Of a DNA stretch of 64,000 nt, positions 17,330 through 26,655 are shown one piece after another (position 1 is the first letter of the stretch; the number at the start of each line of letters is the position of its first letter). Made by a program: the position numbers and the translations under genes. The notes below the pieces were generated by a model that worked only from the letters and a program-made list of their open reading frames with translations, had not been told where the DNA came from and ran no database searches. The stretch comes from Paraburkholderia sediminicola. GTDB lineage: Bacteria > Pseudomonadota > Gammaproteobacteria > Burkholderiales > Burkholderiaceae. The stretch lies in contig NZ_CADIKC010000002.1 in assembly GCF_902859805.1 (NCBI RefSeq), positions 764,730 to 828,729 on the forward strand, given 5' to 3'.

Positions 17330-18877
17330 ATGGCAAAGAACGAAATCAATCTTCACGAATCGAAAGCGACGGAGACCGTCGTGCTGGACGCGCCAGGCAA
17401 GAGCGTCTACGAGGCGCTGTGCGAGAAGATCAACCTGACGCCGGTCAAGGCAACCCGGCCGTTCGATTCCTTCCAGAACGCGGATGCGCTATCGGAGTCT
17501 TCTTTAGACGAGCGCGTCGCGCAAGCGATGAACGTGTTCCTGAAGATGATCAAGGACTCGTCGCAGCAGGTTGATCGCCTCGACAAAAGCTTGCTCGATT
17601 TTCACATCGCGCATCTCGACCAGCAGATCAGCGCTCAGCTCGATGCGATCATGCACAACGAGACGTTCCAGAAAATCGAATCGGCATGGCGCGGACTGAA
17701 GTTCCTGGTCGACCGCACCGACTTCCGCAAGAACGTCAGGATCGAAGTGCTCGACGTTTCGAAAGACGCACTGCGCCAGGACTTCGAAGACACGCCCGAA
17801 GTCATCCAGAGCGGCCTGTACCTGCACACGTACATTCAGGAATACGACACACCAGGTGGCGAACCGATCGGCTCGATCATCTCGAACTATGAGTTCGATC
17901 GCGGCCCGCAAGACATCGCCTTGCTACGCAACATTTCCAAGGTGTCGGCTGCGGCCCACATGCCGTTTATCGGTTCGGTGTCACCGCAGTTCTTCGGCAA
18001 GGATTCAATGGAAGAAGTCGCCAGCATCCGCGACATCGGTAATTACTTCGATCGTGCTGAATACCTGAAGTGGAAGAGTTTCCGCGATTCAGACGACGCT
18101 CGCTATATCGGCCTTACGCTGCCACGCTTCCTCGCGCGTCTGCCGTATGGTCCTGAAACGGTGCCCGTGCGTGCGTTCAACTACACGGAAGCGGTGAAGG
18201 GACCGGACCATACGAGCTATCTGTGGGCGAATGCGTCCTTTGCGTTTGCCGCAAACATGGTGAAAAGCTTCATCAAGAACGGTTGGTGTGTACAGATCCG
18301 CGGCCCGCAAGCGGGCGGTCTGGTCGAAGACCTGCCGATCCACCTGTACGACCTGGGCACCGGCAACCAGGCCAAGATCCCGAGCGAAGTGCTGATTCCA
18401 GAAACGCGCGAGTTCGAATTCGCCAACCTCGGTTTCATTCCGCTGTCGTACTACAAGAACCACGACTTCGCGTGTTTCTTCTCCGCGCATTCGGCACAAA
18501 AACCGGCGCTGTACGACACGAAGGAAGCCACCGCAAACAGCCGCGTCAATGCACGCCTACCGTACATTTTCCTTCTGTCGCGCATCGCACATTACCTGAA
18601 GCTGATTCAGCGCGAAAACATCGGCACAACAAAAGACCGCCGCTTGCTCGAACTCGAACTGAACACTTGGGTCAAGACGCTCGTCACCGAAATGACCGAT
18701 CCGGGCGATGACTTGCAGGCGTCGCATCCGCTGCGCGAAGCGAAGGTAATCGTCGAAGACATCGAAGACAACCCCGGCTTCTTCCGCGTCAAGCTCTTCA
18801 TCGTGCCGCATTTCCAGATCGAAGGGATGGATATCAATCTGTCGCTCGTCTCTCAGATGCCGAAGGCGAAGAACTGA
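17330..18877 (+). CDS. tssC: T6SS contractile sheath large subunit TssC
   Basis: A 515-residue TssC (VipB) sheath subunit. Characteristic stretches include 'IESAWRGLKFLVDRTDFRKN', 'VSAAAHMPFIGSVSPQFFG', 'LARLPYGPETVPVRAF' and 'ENIGTTKDRRLLELELNTWV', ending 'LSLVSQMPKAKN'. ATG 17330 is preceded by GAGGAA at a good distance. A GTG at 17300 in the same frame overlaps the tssB stop but adds a non-conserved leader. It lies directly downstream of tssB, the invariant sheath pair. Confidence 0.96.
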   Translation: MAKNEINLHESKATETVVLDAPGKSVYEALCEKINLTPVKATRPFDSFQNADALSESSLDERVAQAMNVFLKMIKDSSQQVDRLDKSLLDFHIAHLDQQISAQLDAIMHNETFQKIESAWRGLKFLVDRTDFRKNVRIEVLDVSKDALRQDFEDTPEVIQSGLYLHTYIQEYDTPGGEPIGSIISNYEFDRGPQDIALLRNISKVSAAAHMPFIGSVSPQFFGKDSMEEVASIRDIGNYFDRAEYLKWKSFRDSDDARYIGLTLPRFLARLPYGPETVPVRAFNYTEAVKGPDHTSYLWANASFAFAANMVKSFIKNGWCVQIRGPQAGGLVEDLPIHLYDLGTGNQAKIPSEVLIPETREFEFANLGFIPLSYYKNHDFACFFSAHSAQKPALYDTKEATANSRVNARLPYIFLLSRIAHYLKLIQRENIGTTKDRRLLELELNTWVKTLVTEMTDPGDDLQASHPLREAKVIVEDIEDNPGFFRVKLFIVPHFQIEGMDINLSLVSQMPKAKN

Positions 18878-18910
18878 GCATTCGCAGCTCCCTGTCAGTA
18901 GCGTAGTACC

Positions 18911-18942
18911 GCTGCACGGCGACCACGCAGTCGCCGTGCAGC
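18911..18942 (+). terminator. Perfect 13-bp hairpin between tssC and tssK
   Basis: Bases 18911-18923 (GCTGCACGGCGAC) pair perfectly with 18930-18942 around a 6-base loop. There is no T-run after it, so it is not a standard intrinsic terminator. It may stabilise the tssBC transcript end or attenuate read-through into tssK, giving more sheath than baseplate protein. Confidence 0.55.
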
Positions 18943-18997
18943 TCGCATTCAATGCGAAGCGGCTTTCGTCCGCCCCTTCGCGCACCAGCCGATCACG

Positions 18998-20344
18998 ATG
19001 AAGATAACAAGACCGCTGTGGGCCCAGGGGATTTTCATGACGCCCCAGCACTTCCAACAGCAAGCGCTATGGGACCGATTTGCCGACGAACGCGTCGCAC
19101 GCATTGCGAGTCCCGAGCCATGGGGCGTAGGGCAGGTTGCGTTCGATACGCAGGCGCTGTCGATCAACCGGCTTCAGTTGAGCTCGCTTGCGATACGCCT
19201 GCCGGACGGGACTTTTGTCGATACTGAAACCGCTGATCGCTTGCCTGCTGTCCGCGATCTTACAGACGTTCCCGTCCATATCGACTCGGTTGTCGCGCTT
19301 GTCGGTCTCGCGCTCGTCGACCCGCAGGGCGGAAACTGTATCGAAGCTGGCGAGAAACCGGCTCGTCCGCGCCGCTTCGTGCGGGAATACCTGCACGTGG
19401 CCGACATTAACGGCGAGGGCAAGGAGGAAATCAGCATCGAACGGCATGCGTTGACGCTGCTGTTCGACTTCGAAACGGTGGGCGACTACGTCACCTGTCC
19501 GATTGGCCGGTTCGTACGCAACGCCCAAGGCCGGTTCGAGATCGATCCAGCGTTTGTCCCCCCTTGTCTGTTCCTGTCTGCCAACGAGCGGCTGACCGAA
19601 CGCATGAACCGGCTTTCAGAAATCCTGGGGGCAAAGAGCGCGAGCCTCGCCATGCGCCGTCGTGAGCGCTCCGATCAGATTGCGGACTACGCGGTAGCCG
19701 ACGTGTCACTGTTCTGGCTATTGCACAGCGTGAACAGTTCATGGCCGGATCTCGCGCGCCTCTGCCAGGCGCCGCACCAGCATCCCGAGCGGCTGTACGG
19801 CGTGCTCGCGCGTCTGGCAGGGTCGCTGCTGACGTTCTCCACCACCGAAACACTGCAGGCCATTCCACCGTACGACCACCACGCGCCTGAGCCAGTGTTC
19901 GCGGAACTGGAATCGTTGATCCGTACCCTACTCGACACGGTGATACCGTCACGGGTCGTGCCAATCGCGCTGGAGCGCGTCAGAGGCACTATCTGGATCG
20001 GCAAGATCAACGACGAACGACTCGTCGACGGTGCCGACTATTACCTCTCGGTCCAGTCGAGCCTGCCGGCTCATGCGCTGCTCGAACAACTGCCGCGCCT
20101 GTGCAAAGCGGGCGCACCCGACGAAGTCGAGCAGATCGTCAACTCGGCGTTGCCCGGCATCCCGTTGCGCACCATGTCGCGTCTGCCGGCCGCCATTCCG
20201 ATTCGCGTCGAGAACCAGTACTTTGCGCTCGACGCTGCTCACCCCGCTTTCAAGCGGATGGTCGCCGCACGCGCTTGCCAGTTCTACGTCCCGGCTTCGA
20301 TTCTGGATGTGTCGCTTGAACTCTATGCCGTATTGCCGACATGA
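18998..20344 (+). CDS. tssK: T6SS baseplate protein TssK
   Basis: A 448-residue TssK, the trimeric baseplate connector that links TssFG to the TssLM membrane complex. The diagnostic N-terminus is 'RPLWAQGIFMTPQHFQQQAL', followed by 'FLSANERLTERMNRLSEIL' and the C-terminal 'RMVAARACQFYVPA' region. No strong ribosome site is visible at ATG 18998. Its stop overlaps the tssL start by 4 bases (ATGA). Confidence 0.95.
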   Translation: MKITRPLWAQGIFMTPQHFQQQALWDRFADERVARIASPEPWGVGQVAFDTQALSINRLQLSSLAIRLPDGTFVDTETADRLPAVRDLTDVPVHIDSVVALVGLALVDPQGGNCIEAGEKPARPRRFVREYLHVADINGEGKEEISIERHALTLLFDFETVGDYVTCPIGRFVRNAQGRFEIDPAFVPPCLFLSANERLTERMNRLSEILGAKSASLAMRRRERSDQIADYAVADVSLFWLLHSVNSSWPDLARLCQAPHQHPERLYGVLARLAGSLLTFSTTETLQAIPPYDHHAPEPVFAELESLIRTLLDTVIPSRVVPIALERVRGTIWIGKINDERLVDGADYYLSVQSSLPAHALLEQLPRLCKAGAPDEVEQIVNSALPGIPLRTMSRLPAAIPIRVENQYFALDAAHPAFKRMVAARACQFYVPASILDVSLELYAVLPT

Positions 20345-21012
20345 CATTTCCAGCTTCCACCGCTCGCGCCGCCACGCTTCTCCCGATCGCGCTACGCGAC
20401 ACGGCGTTGACCGTCACGAATCTGGCCACTCAAGGCGCACCGAGTATGCCGGGCGCTTTCGACGCGTTTCGCCAGAAGTGCAAGGAACAGATCGATCGCC
20501 TGCGCACAGAACTGGCATCTGCCGGTCATCCCGCCGATGTCATCGAAGACGCCACCTACGCGCAATGCGCGTTGCTCGACGAGGCCGCGCTCAGCAACCT
20601 GAAGGAAGGCGACCGCGACGCGTGGGAACGCGAACCTCTGCAGGTGAGCGAGTTCCAGAGTCACAATGCTGGCGACGAACTCATCGCGCGCATCGAACGT
20701 CGCCTGGCCCAGCCAAAGCCCGTGCTTCCGCTGCTTGCCATTTTCATCGCGGTGCTCGATCTGGGTTTCGAAGGCAAATTCGCGCTGAATGGTAGCGATG
20801 CACGCGCAGCACTGATGCGTGCCCTCGATGAGCGTCTCGAACGCCATCGCGACACGTCCGGTCCCGTTATCGTCAACGAAGGGATCACGCGCCGCTGGAG
20901 TGGACGTCTGTCACCGTCCGCCTGGGTGGTGGTCGCCTGCATCGCGGCGGGCGTCGTGTATTTTTCGGTCGATCAGTGGCTGACCGCCTCAATCGCACAG
21001 ATCGCACCTTGA
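20341..21012 (+). CDS. tssL: T6SS membrane protein TssL (IcmH/DotU family), short form
   Basis: A 223-residue TssL with the DotU cytoplasmic domain ('YAQCALLDEAALSNLKEG', then 'FIAVLDLGFEGKFAL') and a single C-terminal TM helix at about residues 195-213. There is no fused OmpA/peptidoglycan-binding domain; the next gene supplies one as a separate protein. It overlaps tssK and the following OmpA-domain gene, so the three are coupled. Confidence 0.93.
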   Translation: MTFPASTARAATLLPIALRDTALTVTNLATQGAPSMPGAFDAFRQKCKEQIDRLRTELASAGHPADVIEDATYAQCALLDEAALSNLKEGDRDAWEREPLQVSEFQSHNAGDELIARIERRLAQPKPVLPLLAIFIAVLDLGFEGKFALNGSDARAALMRALDERLERHRDTSGPVIVNEGITRRWSGRLSPSAWVVVACIAAGVVYFSVDQWLTASIAQIAP

Positions 21013-22751
21013 CGAGGCGAAGCTTGGCTGGCTATCCGTATCGAACGCTGTTTATGTGGAGCGCGACGCTTGCGCTCGTCTGGCTCGTGCTCTGCTCGCC
21101 CTGGTCACCCGGGTGGAACATGGTGCTCGCCGTACTGGTGGTTGTCGTCGCGCTTGTTGCCATCGTCATCGCAACGCAGCGGACTCGCGCCCGGCGCGAG
21201 GCAACCCGGCACGTGCTAAGCGCCATCGACACTGCCCTCAGTTCGCTCCCTGCCGACGTCAAGCGCAACACGCCGCTGGTACTCACGGTTAGCGACGCCG
21301 AAAGACATCCTACTGATGGGTCCGACCATACGCATGGCGTGCTCGACGACGCGTTCGGCGCAGACCGGGTCCGTATCACGGACGCAGCAGTCTGGGTGCG
21401 TTGGGACGACCCCGCACGACTCATGCATCTTGCTGACGCCCTCAAGCGCTGGCGTGACGGACAAGGTCCGGATGCGGTCGCCTATCTGATCGCCGCCGAC
21501 AAAGTCGATAGCCAGGCCATTCTGGCAGCCGGCCTGAAGCGCTGGCGCTCGGCCATCGGCGAGGCGAGCCGCGCAGTCGGCTACGCATTGCCGGTATGTG
21601 TCGGCGTGTACGCGGAAGAAGCCCATGCGGCAGCCGACGGTTGCCCGTGGTTTGGTGTGTCCGGTGGATCGTCGCTGCAGATCGGCACACTGCCCGCACT
21701 CATCGCGTCGCGCACCGCACAGTACACGCAGTTCGCCATTCCAATGGAAAGGGAACCCCGCGCACACCGATCCGCACGGCTCGATGCTCTCACGCGATGG
21801 ACCTGCAGCGCGATATTGCCTGCGATGACCGACACGCAGCGCAACAGTCAGCCGTCACATATCGCCGCCTTCGGCGTAACCGCCATCGAAGGGCGGCAAA
21901 CGCCGGGTTCGCTCTACGGTCAGTTTGTTTCGTCTATCACCGGCCTGACACTGCCAACCGTCGCCGGAGCGCGGCGGGTTTGTCCGCTACCGGAGCCGCT
22001 GATTCGCGGCATCCCGCATCAACCCGCAAGACAGGCCCTGCCGCGCGCATTCGCTCATGGCTTTCTGTGTCTCGCGGCATGCTTCTGCGCTGCCGCGGCC
22101 GCCTCCGCCTGGCAGAATCGCGCGCTGGTCGAACGTGTTACGACCGACATGGCGCGCTACAAGGCGATCGCGCCGGCCCAGGACGCGGCACGTATCGACG
22201 CACTGAAGTCGGTCAAACACGATCGCGACGAACTCGAACGCTACGCCAGCTCCGGCGTGCCGCCGCGGCTGGGCCTCGGCCTCTATCGCGGCGCTCCACT
22301 GCTGCCGCTTGTCAACACGTTGATCGCCAGCTATCAGCCACCGGCCCCGCCGCCGTCCACCATCGAACTCGACAGCCTGTCGCTGTTCCGCACTGGCAGC
22401 GCCGTGCTGAACCCTGGGTCGAACCGCGTTCTGGTGGGCGCGCTGGAGATGATCAAGACGCATTCGGACAAGCGAGTTCTAGTCGCCGGCCACACCGACT
22501 CCGTCGGTATTCCTGACAGGAATCTGAAACTCTCCGAGGCACGTGCAGCTTCAGTACGCGACTGGCTCGCAGACGCATCCGGCATCCCGTCAACGCACTT
22601 CGCAATCCAGGGCTACGGCGATACCCGTCCGAAGGCCGCCAATGACACCGAGGCGGGGCGCGCGGCGAACCGTCGAGTCGAAATTACGCTCGTCCCCGAT
22701 TGTCGTGACGATCGTGCAACCCAGGGCCATCCGGCCTGTTCATTCGAGTAA
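20976..22751 (+). CDS. T6SS-associated OmpA-domain inner-membrane protein
   Basis: A 591-residue protein with two adjacent N-terminal TM segments (about residues 22-65), a long cytoplasmic region, a further TM near 360-380 ('FLCLAACFCAAAAASAW') and a C-terminal OmpA/MotB domain. That domain carries 'VLVAGHTDSVGIPDRNLKLS' and 'GYGDTRPKAANDTEAGRAAN', the peptidoglycan-binding pattern. It probably anchors the TssLM complex to the cell wall, a job done by a TssL extension or TagL elsewhere. ATG 20976 overlaps tssL by 37 bases; a TTG at 21009 that overlaps the tssL stop as TTGA is an alternative start. Confidence 0.85.
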   Translation: MADRLNRTDRTLTRRSLAGYPYRTLFMWSATLALVWLVLCSPWSPGWNMVLAVLVVVVALVAIVIATQRTRARREATRHVLSAIDTALSSLPADVKRNTPLVLTVSDAERHPTDGSDHTHGVLDDAFGADRVRITDAAVWVRWDDPARLMHLADALKRWRDGQGPDAVAYLIAADKVDSQAILAAGLKRWRSAIGEASRAVGYALPVCVGVYAEEAHAAADGCPWFGVSGGSSLQIGTLPALIASRTAQYTQFAIPMEREPRAHRSARLDALTRWTCSAILPAMTDTQRNSQPSHIAAFGVTAIEGRQTPGSLYGQFVSSITGLTLPTVAGARRVCPLPEPLIRGIPHQPARQALPRAFAHGFLCLAACFCAAAAASAWQNRALVERVTTDMARYKAIAPAQDAARIDALKSVKHDRDELERYASSGVPPRLGLGLYRGAPLLPLVNTLIASYQPPAPPPSTIELDSLSLFRTGSAVLNPGSNRVLVGALEMIKTHSDKRVLVAGHTDSVGIPDRNLKLSEARAASVRDWLADASGIPSTHFAIQGYGDTRPKAANDTEAGRAANRRVEITLVPDCRDDRATQGHPACSFE

Positions 22752-22764
22752 AAGGAGAAAAACA

Positions 22765-23250
22765 ATGGCAATTCCGGCATACATGTGGATCAAGGACGAT
22801 GGCGGCGCCGACATCAAGGGTTCGGTAACGGTCCAGGGCCGCGAAGGCAGTGTCGAAGTCGTTGCGCTCGATCACGGCGTGAACATCCCGACCGATGCGA
22901 ATACCGGCAAGCTGACCGGCACGCGCGTGCACAAGCCGATCACGTTCACGAAAGAAACCGACGCCTCGACCCCGTACTTGTACAAAGCGGTGACCAGCGG
23001 CCAGACGCTCAAGTCAGTCGAGATCAAGTGGTACAAGATCGACGATGCCGGCAAAGAAAAAGAGTACTTCAATACGAAGCTCGACATTGTGAAGGTTGTC
23101 GCCGTCAAGCCGAAGATGCTGGACATCAAGAATCCGGCCTACGAGAAGCACAATCACCTGGAAGAGATCGAACTGCGCTACGAGAAAATCACGTGGTCGT
23201 ACAAGGACGGCAACATCATTCACGCCGATAGCTGGAACGAACGCTCGTAA
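22765..23250 (+). CDS. hcp: T6SS inner-tube protein Hcp (TssD)
   Basis: A 161-residue Hcp, the hexameric ring protein of the expelled tube. It starts 'MAIPAYMWIKDDGGADIKGS' and has 'TRVHKPITFTKETDASTPYL' and 'EEIELRYEKITWSYKDGN', all typical of Hcp. The ATG at 22765 has a strong AAAGGAGAA ribosome site; the longer frame to 22543 only reads back into the previous gene. A terminator-like hairpin follows the stop codon. Confidence 0.97.
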   Translation: MAIPAYMWIKDDGGADIKGSVTVQGREGSVEVVALDHGVNIPTDANTGKLTGTRVHKPITFTKETDASTPYLYKAVTSGQTLKSVEIKWYKIDDAGKEKEYFNTKLDIVKVVAVKPKMLDIKNPAYEKHNHLEEIELRYEKITWSYKDGNIIHADSWNERS

Positions 23251-23263
23251 ATATAGCTGGTCC

Positions 23264-23300
23264 GGCACCCCTGTCAGTTCTCTCCGGGGTGCCGTTTCTT
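23264..23300 (+). terminator. Terminator-like hairpin after hcp
   Basis: GGCACCCC at 23264-23271 pairs exactly with GGGGTGCC at 23286-23293 across a 14-base loop, followed by GTTTCTT. This looks like a weak intrinsic terminator or attenuator that would favour hcp over clpV and tssE. It also argues against the in-frame GTG at 23289 as the clpV start. Confidence 0.6.
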
Positions 23301-23354
23301 GCGCGAACCGCCGTCAATCCGGTCCGCGCGCTTCTTTCCTTCCGATCTCCTGCC

Positions 23355-26147
23355 ATGACCGCTCGTGACCTCTCCCCGTTCTTGCGCCGCCTCAACGACC
23401 ATTGCGCCCACGCCCTCGCCGAGGCCGCGAGCCTGTGCGAAACGCGCGCCCACCGGGATATCGAAGTCGAGCACTGGCTGATCAAGCTGCTCGAACTGGG
23501 CGAAGGCGATCTGGTCGCGATCATGCGCCGCTATGACCTCGACGTCGATAGCATCTGGAATGGTCTGCTGAGCGCCATCGACCGCTTGCCACACGAGCTG
23601 CGCGGCAAACCGGGCCTATCCCATCGACTCGGACAACTGCTTGAAGCGGCGTGGATGAGCGCATCGCTCGAAGCGGGCGCCACGTCGATCCGCTCGGCGC
23701 ATCTGTTGGCCGTACTTGCCGACGCGCCGCATCTGCTGCGTGCGCCGGATGCGTGGCCGCTGCTCTCCGTGTCCGCCGCGCAGATCGAGCGCCTGAGGCC
23801 GGAACTGGACAGGGTCTCGGTCGAAGCGCCAGCTGCCGTCGTGCACGCGGATGGAAACGTACCGTCCACGGCGGACACCAGCAGCAATGAACACTCAACT
23901 TCCTGCATGCGCACCGCCACGGATGCAACCGCTCCGTCCACGTCCACGCGTTCTTCCCCGGCGAAAGATTCACCGCGCGCAAACCTCCCCGAACGCCCTG
24001 GGACCGACGCATTGCAACGCTTCACCCTCGACATCACACAGAAAGCGCGCGAAGGCAGGATCGACCCCGTGTTCGGCCGCGAGGTGGAAATTCGGCAGAT
24101 GGTCGACATTCTGGCCAGGCGGCGCAAAAACAATCCGATCCTCGTGGGCGAGCCTGGCGTCGGCAAGACCGCGTTAGTCGAAGGACTCGCGCTAAAGATT
24201 GCGGAAGGCGACGTGCCGGCGGTGATCCGCGATGTCAGCGTATTGACGCTCGATCTCGGTCTGCTGCAGGCCGGCGCAGGAGTCAAAGGCGAGTTCGAGC
24301 AACGCCTGAAAAATGTGATCGAAGCCGTCCAGCAGTCACCCACACCAATCCTGTTGTTTATCGACGAAGCGCACACGCTGATCGGTGCAGGCAACAGCGC
24401 CGGTGGCGCCGACGCCGCGAACCTGCTCAAGCCCGCGCTCGCGCGCGGCGAACTGCGTACGATCGCGGCGACCACATGGTCCGAATACAAGCAGTACTTC
24501 GAACGCGACGCCGCGCTCGAGCGCCGCTTCCAGATGGTCAAGGTCGACGAACCCGACGACGACAACGCCTGCCTGATGTTGCGCGGCGTGAAGGAACGAT
24601 ACGCACTGCATCACGGCGTGCATATCACCGACGCGGCAGTGGCCGCAGCCGTGCGGCTATCGCGCCGCTATCTGACCGGCCGCCAGTTGCCGGACAAGGC
24701 GGTCGACCTGCTAGACACCGCAGCGGCACGCGTGAGCATCAGCGCTGACGCGACCCCGGTGGTGATTTCGGCACGTCTCGCCGAGCGCGCCGCGCTCGAA
24801 GTGGAATGTGCGGCGTTAATCGACGACCAAGGCGTAACCGCCGCTGAGGTCGGTGAACGGTTGAGCGCCATCGAAACCCGCCTCGCCCCACTCGCCGGCG
24901 AACTCGATGCACTGGAAGCGGCGTTCGCCGAACAGAAAAACGCCGCTGCCGCGCTGCAGATGCTGCGGCAACAATGGCACGCCGCAGCGGACGAATCCAT
25001 CCGCCGCGATCTACAGCAATCGATCCGCGCCGCACATGAAATGCTGGCGAAACACGGCACCGACGCGCTGATTCACGCGGAAGTGGACGAAGCCGCGATC
25101 GCGCGCGTCATCGCCGACTGGACGGGCGTACCGGTCGGCAGTCTGCTCGAAGACGAACTCGCCACCCTGCTCGACCTGGAGACAAGACTCTCGCGGGTCG
25201 TGGTTGGTCAGGATGACGCCCTCGCCGCACTTGGCAAGAGCCTGCGCGCCGCCAAGGCCGGTCTCAAATCCGATGAGGCGCCGCTTGGCGTGTTCCTGCT
25301 GGTCGGGCCGTCGGGCGTCGGCAAAACCGAAACAGCCCGTGCGCTAGCCGACCTGATGTTCGGCGGCGAGCGAGCGCTGATAACGATCAACCTGTCTGAA
25401 TACCAGGAAGCCCACACGGTATCGCAACTGAAAGGCTCTCCGCCGGGATACGTCGGATATGGACAGGGCGGCGTACTCACTGAAGCCGTACGGCAACGCC
25501 CGTATAGCGTGATCCTGCTCGACGAGGTCGAGAAGGCCCATCGCGATGTGCTGAACCTGTTTTATCAGGTGTTCGACCGTGGCTTCATGCGCGACGGCGA
25601 AGGCCGTATCATCGACTTCCGCAACACGGTGATCCTGATGACGTCGAATCTCGGTAGCGAACAGATCACGGCGGCCAAAGATGCTGTCGCCGAAGCCGGC
25701 GGCGATCTGAGCACCGGCATGTTGATGGAAGCAATCCGCCCGCTGCTGGTGGAGCACTTCCAGCCGGCGCTGCTCGCGCGCTTCCAGACGGTCGTGTACC
25801 GGCCGCTGTCGGACGCGGCGCTGGCGTCAATTGTGCGAATGAAACTCGACAAGGTGGCACGGCGCATCGAGCGTCGTTTCGGCGTGCCGCTCGTCTGCAA
25901 CGATGCGCTGGTAAATGAACTCGTGCACGCGTGCCAGTTGCCCGACTCCGGTGCGCGCAACATCGATAGCCTGCTGGATCAGCAGATCCTGCCGGTGCTC
26001 TCCCGAGAACTGCTGGTGCGAATCGCAGGACATCGTCTGCCAGGCGCAGCATCTGGCGGGAAGCTCACCCGGGCGATTCGGCTGTCGTTCTCGGATGACG
26101 ACGGCATCGCCGTGGAGTTCGACGACGCAGCGGAAGCACTGACATGA
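23355..26147 (+). CDS. clpV: T6SS AAA+ ATPase ClpV (TssH)
   Basis: A 930-residue ClpV that disassembles contracted TssBC sheaths. The N-terminal Clp repeat region covers roughly residues 1-160, followed by a poorly conserved Ser/Thr-rich linker (about 165-220). AAA1 has Walker A 'GEPGVGKTALVEGL' and Walker B 'ILLFIDEAHTLIGAG'. A coiled-coil middle domain follows. AAA2 has 'GPSGVGKTETARALADLMFG' and 'VILLDEVEKAHRDV'. The start is set at ATG 23355 ('MTARDLSPF'), where the Clp N-domain begins, although no strong ribosome site is seen. Its stop overlaps tssE by 4 bases. Confidence 0.95.
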   Translation: MTARDLSPFLRRLNDHCAHALAEAASLCETRAHRDIEVEHWLIKLLELGEGDLVAIMRRYDLDVDSIWNGLLSAIDRLPHELRGKPGLSHRLGQLLEAAWMSASLEAGATSIRSAHLLAVLADAPHLLRAPDAWPLLSVSAAQIERLRPELDRVSVEAPAAVVHADGNVPSTADTSSNEHSTSCMRTATDATAPSTSTRSSPAKDSPRANLPERPGTDALQRFTLDITQKAREGRIDPVFGREVEIRQMVDILARRRKNNPILVGEPGVGKTALVEGLALKIAEGDVPAVIRDVSVLTLDLGLLQAGAGVKGEFEQRLKNVIEAVQQSPTPILLFIDEAHTLIGAGNSAGGADAANLLKPALARGELRTIAATTWSEYKQYFERDAALERRFQMVKVDEPDDDNACLMLRGVKERYALHHGVHITDAAVAAAVRLSRRYLTGRQLPDKAVDLLDTAAARVSISADATPVVISARLAERAALEVECAALIDDQGVTAAEVGERLSAIETRLAPLAGELDALEAAFAEQKNAAAALQMLRQQWHAAADESIRRDLQQSIRAAHEMLAKHGTDALIHAEVDEAAIARVIADWTGVPVGSLLEDELATLLDLETRLSRVVVGQDDALAALGKSLRAAKAGLKSDEAPLGVFLLVGPSGVGKTETARALADLMFGGERALITINLSEYQEAHTVSQLKGSPPGYVGYGQGGVLTEAVRQRPYSVILLDEVEKAHRDVLNLFYQVFDRGFMRDGEGRIIDFRNTVILMTSNLGSEQITAAKDAVAEAGGDLSTGMLMEAIRPLLVEHFQPALLARFQTVVYRPLSDAALASIVRMKLDKVARRIERRFGVPLVCNDALVNELVHACQLPDSGARNIDSLLDQQILPVLSRELLVRIAGHRLPGAASGGKLTRAIRLSFSDDDGIAVEFDDAAEALT

Positions 26148-26578
26148 CGCGAGGAGGACCCGGGCTATTCGAGTTGGTGACCGGGCACTTCGCAAACGGC
26201 ACGGTCGTCGACGACTTCGATGCGCAAACACAGACCTTCTTCTCCGTGCAGGACAACATCCAGCGTATCCTGAACAGCCGCCGCAATGGACTCGCACACT
26301 TACCCGATTACGGACTCGACGATCTGTCGGAGATCTATCGGCATCTGCCATCGTCGGCGCACAAGCTCAAACATGCAATCGAAGTGACGCTGTTGAAATA
26401 CGAGCCGCGCCTTGAATCGATCGCGATCGATATTGAGGATACCGAACCCGGCATGCTGCTGAGCTTCACGTTGAGTTGCCAGTTGCATCAGAGCGGACTG
26501 GTGCGCTTTGGCACGCACTTCACACCGGACGGGCAGACACGACTCAAGATGCTGCAGGCAGAACGCGATCGCGACTGA
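26144..26578 (+). CDS. tssE: T6SS baseplate protein TssE (gp25-like)
   Basis: A 144-residue TssE, the gp25-like baseplate wedge protein that initiates sheath polymerisation. It contains 'VQDNIQRILNSRRN', 'LPDYGLDDLSEIYRHLPSS' and 'YEPRLESIAIDIEDTEPG', the family's conserved blocks. The ATGA overlap with clpV means it is coupled to that gene. It is the last gene of the rightward T6SS operon. Confidence 0.95.
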   Translation: MTRGGPGLFELVTGHFANGTVVDDFDAQTQTFFSVQDNIQRILNSRRNGLAHLPDYGLDDLSEIYRHLPSSAHKLKHAIEVTLLKYEPRLESIAIDIEDTEPGMLLSFTLSCQLHQSGLVRFGTHFTPDGQTRLKMLQAERDRD

Positions 26579-26655
26579 CGTTGTGGGACCACAGGCAGTG
26601 CACAGGCGGTGGTATGGCGAAGCGCTCCGTCAACTCGACTTGCGCGTGCTTCCCG

